This document shows, in pieces, positions 1-6,834 of a DNA stretch of 13,646 nt. The stretch comes from XYD12-FULL-36-8 sp041739035 (GTDB lineage Bacteria; Bacteroidota; Ignavibacteria; Ignavibacteriales; Ignavibacteriaceae). Each line of letters opens with the position of its first letter. Position 1 is the first letter of the stretch. The stretch covers positions 1-13,646 of the forward strand of contig JBGSOQ010000209.1 of the NCBI GenBank assembly GCA_041739035.1, read 5' to 3'. The translations under genes were made by a program, and so were the position numbers. The notes under the pieces were generated by a model that was not told the DNA's origin, searched no databases, and saw only the letters and a list, made by a program, of their open reading frames with translations.

Positions 1-158
1 GTGAATGTCACCCCGGTGAAAATCGAATCGGCAAATAGTTCACCTTTTACAACAACATATTCTTTATAACCAAGATCTACATCTACTATCTCGGAATTTT
101 CGCATCCGAAACAAAAAAGTGCAATTATAAAAATCAATAAGTTAAGTATCTTCTTCAT
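1..158 (-). CDS. DUF4249-like outer-membrane lipoprotein, N-terminal part only
   Basis: This is the first 52 codons of a gene that runs off the left edge. The protein starts MKKILNLLIFIIALFCFGC: two lysines, a hydrophobic stretch and a cysteine at residue 19 preceded by F-G, as expected for a lipoprotein signal cut by signal peptidase II. The mature start (CENSEIVDVDLG, then YVVVKGEL) resembles DUF4249 proteins, which open with an acidic 'I-D-V-D' stretch and a beta strand of the 'VVEG' kind. The ATG lies 2 bases after the TAG of the TonB-dependent receptor, so the two are almost certainly translated from one message. DUF4249 genes are commonly found beside TonB-dependent receptors in Bacteroidota; their exact role is unknown, but a surface or periplasmic partner of the receptor is likely. 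The lipoprotein call is firm; the family call rests on a short N-terminus plus context. Confidence 0.6.
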   Translation of the reverse strand, partial: MKKILNLLIFIIALFCFGCENSEIVDVDLGYKEYVVVKGELFADSIFTGVTF

Positions 159-160
159 GC

Positions 161-2494
161 CTAAAATTTTACATTAAACCCTATTGTTGGTATAAAAGGA
201 AATAATGTTATTCTTTTAATCTGCGGAGAACCATAATTTGTGTTAGCACTGTTAGCAGCTTCATCCGAAGTAACAAAGTAAGCAAAAGCATTTTGCCTGT
301 TATAAACATTAAATAAACTAACGTAAACCTCGCAAGGCAGAGATAACCAATTAAATTTATAATTACCGCTCATGTCGAGCTTATGATAAGAAGGCAAGCG
401 AAAATCATTACGCTGAGCATAGTTGAATTGTAAATTTTTAGTGTTGTCAAACCCAATGCCTTGAAATTCGTATTGACCAGATGGAAGAGAAAATCCTTGT
501 CCGGTCGCATAAGCCCAAGTTAATCCAAAGCTTAAATTATCTGTAGCATTGTAAGTTAAAACAAAAGAAATATCATGTCTTCGGTCATAACGGGGATAGA
601 ATAATAATCCATTATTTAATTCATCAAACAATCTTCTTGTCCACGACAAAGTATAGCCAATCCAGCCGGTGAGATCTCCCTCTCTTTTATTGATGAAGAA
701 TTCCAGCCCGTAAGCTTCACCTTCACCTTTTGTAAAAAGAGATTCAATAGGTTCATTATTTTTTGCCTGTGCAGCGTTTTTAAATTCATAAAGATTTTTA
801 ATGTCTTTATAGTAACCCTCGATTGAAAATAAATATTTCTGTTTGTCAAAATATGAATCAATCCCAAAAACATATTGGGTTGATTTATTCGGTTCAACAG
901 CATTTGATGACGGATACCATAGATCAGTTGGGAGAGAAATATCATTTCTTATGACAAGATGAAGGAATTGATGAGCCTCTGCATATGCTGTTTTGATGAT
1001 TAAATTATCTGTTAAATAATAGGAGAGTGAAAATCTCGGTTCAACTTTAAGATATTTTTTACTTTTGAAATAGTATACTCTCCCGCCGAAATTTGTTTTC
1101 AGATAAGGAAATATCTGCCATTCATCCTGAAGATACAGCGCAGCTTCAGTTGAAATTAAATCGGGTTGTGAATAAAGATTTTTTTCCAGAAGCTCGTTGA
1201 AGTAATCATTATAAATCAGATCGTAATTATGCAACGCAAGCTCGGTTCCTACTTTAACAGTATGATCCGGATGCCAGTTTACTTCGGCATTAAATTTTAC
1301 ATAAATGTCACGAAGTTTTGAGAGAGAATGATAACCGGCTGAATTAACAGATTCGGCATTTTGATTTAGTATCGATTTAAACTGATAATCAATATAATTT
1401 ATTGAACTGCTTAACAAGAGTGAACTTGGATTTACATGAAGCCAATTTAATCCGAGAGTACTGTTTTTCCATTCGATGTCATAATCCCCGAACGAATTAT
1501 TTGATGGATTGTAAAGCTTATCGCTGCTCAGCATTCCGCTTATTGAGACAATGTCGGATTCAGAAGCGTTTAAAGTAATTTTTGAATTTAAATCATAGTA
1601 ATTGTAACGCGGAGTGGAGCTGTTTTTATCAAAGTTTTTTTGGAAAACATCGTAGTACATTTTCCTGCCGGAAATCATGTAAGTTGAAATTGGCGATAAT
1701 GGCCCTTCTAAAAACAAATTGGAATTTATGGTGCCCAAACTTAAAGAACCTTTATTTTTCTCTTTTGTACCGGAACGTAATTTAATATCGAGCACGCTTG
1801 ATAATCTACCGCCATACTCTGCTGGGAAAGCGCCTTTGATAAGTCTAATGTTCTGAAGTGCATTTGTATTAAAAGTACTCGTAAAATTTCCAAGATGCGA
1901 AGGATTGTAAACTATGATGCCATCAACTAAGGCTAAAGTCTGATCCGGTGAACCCCCGCGGATATACAATCCATTCGAAAGTTCACTCGCAACTTTAATT
2001 CCCGGGAGTAGTTCTAAGGATTTGAAAAGATCAACTTCCCCGCTCATAGAAGGCAGTTTAGAAAGAATTTCCGGAGCAATATCAATTGTACTTACCTTTC
2101 CCTTGTCCTCTCTTTCTCCTATTACAACAATTTCACCTAAATTAATATTCTCAGTGTTTAGCTGAATATTAAATCTAACAGTACCTTTTGATATCGTAAC
2201 TAAAACTTCACTAACAGATGTTTTATACCCGATATTCCGGGCTACTAAAATATATCTGCCCATTGGCAGGGAAGGAATTGCGTAAAATCCGAAATTATTT
2301 GTTGATGTTCCTCTGAAATGCGGTTCGTCGGTTGATAAACTATCTTTGTAAAGCAGAATGTTCGTCCCTACAAGTACTTCACCTGTAAGTGCATCGATAG
2401 CAAAACCGGATACAACGGCTTCATCTTTTTGCGAAAAAAGACTGCTGGTGAAAGCAGCTAGATAAATTAGCAGGAGGATCGCTCGTGATTTCAC
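161..2494 (-). CDS. TonB-dependent outer-membrane receptor with N-terminal carboxypeptidase-regulatory-like domain
   Basis: Complete 777-residue receptor for energised uptake of an unknown ligand across the outer membrane. Residues 1-22 are a signal peptide ending ..SSLFSQ. Residues about 27-112 form a CarboxypepD_reg-like beta-sandwich (VVSGFAIDALTGEVLVGTNI, later GFYAIPSLPMGRYILVARNIGY). Residues about 140-240 are the plug, with the typical YIRGGSPDQTLALVDG at 177-192 and FPAEYGGRLSSVLDI at 223-237. The rest is a 22-strand-type beta barrel ending in phenylalanine (GFNVKF), as outer-membrane barrels do. It has no T9SS sorting tail. The start is GTG: an in-frame TAA lies three codons upstream and no ATG gives a signal peptide. 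There is no clear Shine-Dalgarno sequence, which is common in this group. Substrate cannot be told from sequence. The gene sits after four T9SS cargo genes and directly before a DUF4249-like lipoprotein. Confidence 0.93.
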   Translation of the reverse strand: MKSRAILLLIYLAAFTSSLFSQKDEAVVSGFAIDALTGEVLVGTNILLYKDSLSTDEPHFRGTSTNNFGFYAIPSLPMGRYILVARNIGYKTSVSEVLVTISKGTVRFNIQLNTENINLGEIVVIGEREDKGKVSTIDIAPEILSKLPSMSGEVDLFKSLELLPGIKVASELSNGLYIRGGSPDQTLALVDGIIVYNPSHLGNFTSTFNTNALQNIRLIKGAFPAEYGGRLSSVLDIKLRSGTKEKNKGSLSLGTINSNLFLEGPLSPISTYMISGRKMYYDVFQKNFDKNSSTPRYNYYDLNSKITLNASESDIVSISGMLSSDKLYNPSNNSFGDYDIEWKNSTLGLNWLHVNPSSLLLSSSINYIDYQFKSILNQNAESVNSAGYHSLSKLRDIYVKFNAEVNWHPDHTVKVGTELALHNYDLIYNDYFNELLEKNLYSQPDLISTEAALYLQDEWQIFPYLKTNFGGRVYYFKSKKYLKVEPRFSLSYYLTDNLIIKTAYAEAHQFLHLVIRNDISLPTDLWYPSSNAVEPNKSTQYVFGIDSYFDKQKYLFSIEGYYKDIKNLYEFKNAAQAKNNEPIESLFTKGEGEAYGLEFFINKREGDLTGWIGYTLSWTRRLFDELNNGLLFYPRYDRRHDISFVLTYNATDNLSFGLTWAYATGQGFSLPSGQYEFQGIGFDNTKNLQFNYAQRNDFRLPSYHKLDMSGNYKFNWLSLPCEVYVSLFNVYNRQNAFAYFVTSDEAANSANTNYGSPQIKRITLFPFIPTIGFNVKF

Positions 2495-2508
2495 AAATGT
2501 ACTTTATG

Positions 2509-2514
2509 ATTATA
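2509..2514 (-). promoter_or_regulatory. Possible -10 box before the TonB-dependent receptor
   Basis: TATAAT reads on the minus strand 14 bases before the GTG start. The expected -35 position holds no good TTGACA match, and the transcript leader would be only about 8 bases. It could also be chance in AT-rich DNA. An 8-base inverted repeat (2528-2535 and 2545-2552) lies just upstream, where an operator or activator site could sit. Confidence 0.22.
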
Positions 2515-2592
2515 AAAACCTTTATTGATTCTAATTTAAAACATATTAGAATTAAATTCAGTAATTATTTTTTCTTACCAAAAGGTTTTTAT
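2512..2592. repeat. Nested inverted repeats between the 830-residue T9SS gene and the receptor gene
   Basis: A perfect 12-base inverted repeat, ATAAAAACCTTT at 2512-2523 and its complement at 2581-2592, flanks nearly the whole intergenic gap and includes the TAA of the upstream gene. Inside it is a second perfect 8-base pair, ATTCTAAT (2528-2535) and ATTAGAAT (2545-2552). The distal arm ends in GGTTTTTAT on the transcribed strand, so a weak attenuator is possible. The low G+C makes a strong rho-independent terminator unlikely. The repeats are directly visible; function is inferred only. Confidence 0.35.
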
Positions 2593-5081
2593 TGTAAAAG
2601 TATCATTTTCTTAGTTTGAATAAATTCTTTAATTCTAAGCTGATAATAATAAACTCCACTGGCTAATTCTTCATTCGGAATAAACTCAACCTCATAATTT
2701 CCCGCTGGTTTGTACTCATTCACCAACGTTGCGACTTCATTTCCGAGAACATCGTAAACCTTAAGTGTTTGCCAACTGCCTACTGGTGACTGCCAACTGA
2801 TTTTCGTGCTTGGATTAAATGGGTTGGGATAGTTTTGAGATAATTTGTAATCTGTAACTAATTCTACTTTATTTTTAGTTTGAATATCAGTGAGGTCTGA
2901 GAGATTAAATATGCTGCAATAAATATCATAACCACTTTCTGGATTTCTTGCCTCCGACCAAACGAAAAACACTTTGCCATAGCTGACAGTAAACCTGGGA
3001 GATTTCCGATAACCCTCAACATTTAAATGGATAATAACCGAATCCCTTATTGGTGTAACTGAACCTGTGAAGCATTTTACAAACAATTTATTGCCGAGCT
3101 TGTAAAGAATAGCAAATGAATTATCATCTAGCCAGTTTATGTAATAATCTGCTGACGAGTTTGCAAGGAAGAATTTTTCTGTTAATTGTATACCTTCAAG
3201 ATTGAAAATCTGGCCAAATAAACGACGAGACTCATCAGTGGAAACGGATAATGACCTATGATTTCCTAAATAGTACAAAACCTGTTGAGAATATTGGGGA
3301 GAGATTGGTTCTAATTCATAATTAAATATCTGTGCATATTGATAAGTGCTTATTAAAAATGAGTTGTAATAATCTCTATAAAGACTTATAGGATAATTAT
3401 AAACGTCGGACAGTAAGAGTCTTTCCTTTTTCATTTCCCCGTCACGATTATACAATCGAATAAAGAGTTGTTTATTATCATAAAAAGCTATTAGGAAAAC
3501 GGAATCCGATAATACTTTACAACTAATATTTGTATTACCCAGCTGAAAAGATGTTAGGTAAACTTTGTTTTTGTAATCAAAGTTTTGATCATAGATCGAG
3601 TAGCCAACCCTCTGCTCATAGGTTGACGGATCCTCTTCATACCAGATTCCGACAGACCAACCATCAGAGAAGAAATTCAATTTTCTATCATTTAGAATAA
3701 TCTCGTTTGTTAACAGGTTTCCGTTGTAATCAATTTTCTTACATAGAATATTTTTTTCGTCAACATATGAAATCAACATTTCATTACTATTAATTTCATG
3801 AACGAGTGAAGAAAGTTCATTGCTGCCTGTTACATCGTTATTAAGTTTTATGTTATCTATTGGATTTAAACCGACCAACTTTTTTTGATATGCATCCTGG
3901 TTGTAATCTGTTGGAATCAAAATAGAATTATTTTCGATTCTTGAAAAATATTTACCGAGACGTATTGTTAATGAAGAATCATATTGTGTATCAATTAATT
4001 TCCCATTTTTATCGAAAGTAAATAAGGTGTGAAACTCTTTATAAGATGGGTATCTCGATTCTTCCACTGTAATAAGTAAAGAAAATTTATCATTAATTAT
4101 TGGCGTAATCGCAAAATTAGTAATCCAACGATTGATATTGTTTCCCATGAAATCAGACTTAGACAAATTCAAATCGGGTTGAGCTGATACTTGACCTCCA
4201 TCACTATTTACTATCCACGTATAAATTATCAATGAATCATAGGAAATATAGAATACTTGATAGGTTGAATCACACAATGTTATTGTTCGAAGCTGATTAG
4301 ATCGATCATAATTAACAAAAAAATTAGTTGAGTCTATTAAAACATTATTCGCAATTATGGAATCAGCTGAAGAGAAAAAAGTTCCGTACAGGTTTCCGAA
4401 AGAATAATCGGGTGAAACTTGCAATGAAAATAGCGCATATTCATTTGCATAATTCACTGCACATGCAACATCATAAGCATTTAGAGGTAGACTGTCAAAC
4501 GGAATTATTTGAAAAACTAAATTACCATTAAAGTCGTACTTACTGAATGAAACAATTCCTCCTGAAGAATGAAAGTTAAGATAATGATTGTCAGTTCTGC
4601 CTAAGGTATTGTGGATTCCCAACCAGCCTGTTCCGCACCAAGGAAGAATTCCGCTAGCTATGTTAAAAGGAGGAAGTGAGGTATTTTCATCTAAATATAT
4701 CTTGCCGTCAATAGCATAAAATCCATCCCATCCACCAGGATAATAGGATGAAGAAGATGATTCTTTTAAGACTAAAAAAGATCCATCGGGAGCAAAACAT
4801 AAATCAAGGTCTGAAAATATTTCAAAATTCTTTCCAATCTTATTTCCAATTGAATCCACCTTTTGAGCAAAAATGGTTAACTCACCTAAGCGGTAATCTT
4901 GCCAAGTGTACGACCCTCCTTTTGAATCACTCGGAAAGAAACGTGTTTCTTCTTGTATAAAGGTGGAAGGATCATTATCATTACTTACTTTAAAGTCACT
5001 GACTAATGGCGAATATCTGAATTGTGCAAAGGTGAACGATATTAAGGAGGAAGCTAAAAAAACAGTATACTTATTTCTCAT
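2589..5081 (-). CDS. T9SS-secreted protein with beta-propeller-like repeats
   Basis: Complete 830-residue secreted protein. Residues 1-20 are a signal peptide (MRNKYTVFLASSLISFTFAQ). The body is rich in beta strands and aromatic residues. Near both ends it shows the motif W-x-D/E-x-R followed by 'DIY' or 'TIFAQ' (SYTWQDYRLGELTIFAQKVD near residue 60; FVWSEARNPESGYDIYCSIF near 715), typical of sialidase-like propeller blades in secreted proteins of this group. Residues 745-830 are a full type A sorting domain: LSQNYPNPFNPSTKISWQ, LKVYDVLGNEVATLV, ASGVYYYQLRI and the basic end TKKMILLQ. Such proteins cross the outer membrane through the type IX system, and the domain is removed there. No catalytic residues are recognised, so enzyme activity cannot be claimed. 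The ATG has a weak ribosome site (GGTGAAAAC upstream). The stop is TAA. Confidence 0.85.
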   Translation of the reverse strand: MRNKYTVFLASSLISFTFAQFRYSPLVSDFKVSNDNDPSTFIQEETRFFPSDSKGGSYTWQDYRLGELTIFAQKVDSIGNKIGKNFEIFSDLDLCFAPDGSFLVLKESSSSSYYPGGWDGFYAIDGKIYLDENTSLPPFNIASGILPWCGTGWLGIHNTLGRTDNHYLNFHSSGGIVSFSKYDFNGNLVFQIIPFDSLPLNAYDVACAVNYANEYALFSLQVSPDYSFGNLYGTFFSSADSIIANNVLIDSTNFFVNYDRSNQLRTITLCDSTYQVFYISYDSLIIYTWIVNSDGGQVSAQPDLNLSKSDFMGNNINRWITNFAITPIINDKFSLLITVEESRYPSYKEFHTLFTFDKNGKLIDTQYDSSLTIRLGKYFSRIENNSILIPTDYNQDAYQKKLVGLNPIDNIKLNNDVTGSNELSSLVHEINSNEMLISYVDEKNILCKKIDYNGNLLTNEIILNDRKLNFFSDGWSVGIWYEEDPSTYEQRVGYSIYDQNFDYKNKVYLTSFQLGNTNISCKVLSDSVFLIAFYDNKQLFIRLYNRDGEMKKERLLLSDVYNYPISLYRDYYNSFLISTYQYAQIFNYELEPISPQYSQQVLYYLGNHRSLSVSTDESRRLFGQIFNLEGIQLTEKFFLANSSADYYINWLDDNSFAILYKLGNKLFVKCFTGSVTPIRDSVIIHLNVEGYRKSPRFTVSYGKVFFVWSEARNPESGYDIYCSIFNLSDLTDIQTKNKVELVTDYKLSQNYPNPFNPSTKISWQSPVGSWQTLKVYDVLGNEVATLVNEYKPAGNYEVEFIPNEELASGVYYYQLRIKEFIQTKKMILLQ
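2770..2797 (-). repeat. Heptamer array (four 7-base units) inside the sorting-domain code
   Basis: Four consecutive 7-base units on the coding strand fit GTNGGCA: units 1 and 4 are GTTGGCA and unit 3 is GTAGGCA, while the second departs from consensus. The frame runs across the units and encodes WQSPVGSWQ in the first beta-hairpin of the sorting domain. Counterparts lie at 5284-5311, 7028-7055 and 9049-9076. Confidence 0.7.
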
Positions 5082-5105
5082 GATGTTTTCACCATTTATG
5101 AAATG

Positions 5106-5165
5106 TTATTTCAAAAGTATCATTTTCTTCGTTTGAATAAAATCGCCAATCTTAAGCTGGTAATA
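5106..5165 (-). pseudogene. Cut-off 19-residue tail of the next gene's T9SS sorting domain
   Basis: Reading on in frame past the TAG at 5168-5166 gives YYQLKIGDFIQTKKMILLK and then TAA at 5108-5106. This is the normal last beta strand and basic end of a type A sorting domain, as in the neighbouring proteins that end ..TKKMILL followed by Q or R. No further stop or frameshift occurs in these 19 codons. The tail ends 24 bases before the start of the 830-residue T9SS gene. It has no start of its own and is present only if the TAG is read through or is a sequencing error. Confidence 0.8.
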
Positions 5166-6818
5166 CTAAATCCCGCTTGTCAACTTGCTGGCATCAAACT
5201 CAATTTCATAACTTCCCGCTGTTTTGTATTCGTTAACAAGTGTAGCCACTTCATTTCCAAGCACATCATAAACTTTTAAAGTTTGCCAACTGCCCACTGG
5301 TGTCTGCCAACTAATCTTCGTGCTTGGATTGAATGGGTTGGGATAGTTTTGAGATAGATTGAATTCGCTTACAACGTTTTCGTTGCTATTAATAATACCT
5401 GTTGGAAATTGACCAAAGTTTGTAGAATAATGCCTTATTACCGCCTTTACCTTTTCCTTAGTAACCGAAATTGAGTTCAATGCATCGATTCCTCTTACAG
5501 TTGTATAAGCACCGATAATATTAACAGGTTCGTTTTGTAATAAACGAAACATTCCCGTGTTAACCATAGTTCGTACATCGCTTCCCGTTTTCCAAAGCCA
5601 TCCTACACTATCCACCGGATCACCTGAAGCCCAATAGTAAGGATTAATTTTAGAACAATTAACTCCTCCAGTAACGAAAGTATAGATCCAATCACAAGGA
5701 TCGACAATTTGTCCAGTTCTTTTTAAAGCCCTCAAGTAATTTCGCAACTCAAGCTTGGTTCCAGGGTTGCCTGAATAAGGATCGGCTTTTTTCCATCCCA
5801 TTGAGGATGAGTTAATAATATTTCTAGCTCCAGGTAATTTTTTAGTTCCAATATCTTTACCCAGATAATATTCAGCAGTGTCTGAAGGCGTATCAATTCC
5901 CAATTCAAAAAATCCATTCGAATTATTATCAACAAATGTCACATTGGGAATATAGGTATGTGGAAATTGTAATAACGTTAAATATACAGCGGGAGGATTA
6001 ATTCCAAATTCATAGTCCTCTGAAGTCCGGTAGTCAAAAGTAGAATTTAAGAGTGTATCTGTTCCTACTTTGTCATCTGAGCAGCAACCAATATCAGGAT
6101 CAGCCCACAAACCAAAAATCACCGAATCAAGTACAGTCGTTATGGTTCCTTTGTTTATAATTCTGTAACGGACGAATATTGTGTTTTCGAGATTTGGATA
6201 ATTTGTGTTAAGACTATCATAACAAAATACAGTCTGGTGAATTTCAATTCCTTGCGGCTCAATATCGGAAAATCTTCTTTGTGAAGAAGGAACTCCATCA
6301 TTAAAAACACACCACGCAGTTAAATCGCCGAGAATTTCCGGTTTGTCCTCATTCAAATCCCAAACTCCGTTAGAATTAATATCAACAGGATTATAAACTC
6401 CATTATTATCGCCATCATAAAATGACGCTCCAATACTTACAGCATCGCTCCAATTTTGCCAGGATGTACCGAATGGAACATCAATATTTTTTACAACATA
6501 AATTCTGTTCCGCGTATCAGATTCAGAACTTCCCACACTACCTGGCAAATAATCCTTAACAAGTGATGCGGACGCAACACCATTTGACCATAGAGAATCA
6601 CCATTGTAGCCGGACATAAAAAACCCGCCGGAGAATAAAAAAATAACATTATCAAGCTTTCCGCCCGAACCATAAGGATCAATGTTCACATCAGCTAAAA
6701 TACCGTTATTATCAATTGGTAGGACGATTCTATTAATATCAAATCTAAACTGTGTTTGAGGGAATGCCGTTGTGAATATTAAGCAAATAAGATTTAGACA
6801 TAAATATGTTTTTTTCAT
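5166..6818 (-). CDS. T9SS cargo protein with a prematurely stopped sorting domain
   Basis: The reading frame gives 550 residues. Residues 1-21 are a signal peptide (MKKTYLCLNLICLIFTTAFPQ). Residues 135-158 carry calcium-loop-like repeats (DGDNNGVYNP, then DINSNGVWDLNED). Residues about 405-470 (GWLWKTGSDVRTMVNTGMF, then RGIDALNSISVTKEKVKAVI) resemble a segment recurring in large secreted proteins of Ignavibacteria. No enzyme motif is seen. The sorting domain begins at residue 486 (FNLSQNYPNPFNPSTKISWQ) but stops at SGI, where relatives read SG[IV]YYYQL: the expected Tyr codon TAT is TAG. Because the last strand and basic end are missing, the product as written may not be exported by the type IX system. 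TAG is a true stop elsewhere here (receptor and lgt), so recoding is unlikely. The start has a good ribosome site (AGGGTG, 5 bases before ATG) and lies 16 bases after the previous gene. Confidence 0.8.
   Translation of the reverse strand: MKKTYLCLNLICLIFTTAFPQTQFRFDINRIVLPIDNNGILADVNIDPYGSGGKLDNVIFLFSGGFFMSGYNGDSLWSNGVASASLVKDYLPGSVGSSESDTRNRIYVVKNIDVPFGTSWQNWSDAVSIGASFYDGDNNGVYNPVDINSNGVWDLNEDKPEILGDLTAWCVFNDGVPSSQRRFSDIEPQGIEIHQTVFCYDSLNTNYPNLENTIFVRYRIINKGTITTVLDSVIFGLWADPDIGCCSDDKVGTDTLLNSTFDYRTSEDYEFGINPPAVYLTLLQFPHTYIPNVTFVDNNSNGFFELGIDTPSDTAEYYLGKDIGTKKLPGARNIINSSSMGWKKADPYSGNPGTKLELRNYLRALKRTGQIVDPCDWIYTFVTGGVNCSKINPYYWASGDPVDSVGWLWKTGSDVRTMVNTGMFRLLQNEPVNIIGAYTTVRGIDALNSISVTKEKVKAVIRHYSTNFGQFPTGIINSNENVVSEFNLSQNYPNPFNPSTKISWQTPVGSWQTLKVYDVLGNEVATLVNEYKTAGSYEIEFDASKLTSGI
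5284..5311 (-). repeat. Heptamer array inside the sorting-domain code
   Basis: Four 7-base units at the same loop as in the 830-residue gene; the outer two are GTTGGCA and the third is GTGGGCA. The wider block 5281-5356 matches 2767-2842 at 71 of 76 bases by eye, so the two sorting-domain sequences are close paralogues or have exchanged sequence. Confidence 0.68.
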
Positions 6819-6834
6819 TTCATCACCCTAAAAA

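Noticed and set aside
2494..2501. TACATTTG, a match to the Bacteroidota -7 box TAnnTTTG, at the receptor start
   Set aside because: It overlaps the GTG start, so transcription would begin inside the signal-peptide code, and no matching -33 box is seen.
4328..5136. Several plus-strand open frames opposite the 830-residue gene
   Set aside because: They lack recognisable protein features and overlap a well-supported gene on the other strand.
5166..5168. Idea that TAG is recoded to an amino acid in this organism
   Set aside because: TAG is the natural stop of the receptor gene (161-163) and of lgt (10233-10235), both at the expected protein ends, so general reassignment does not fit.
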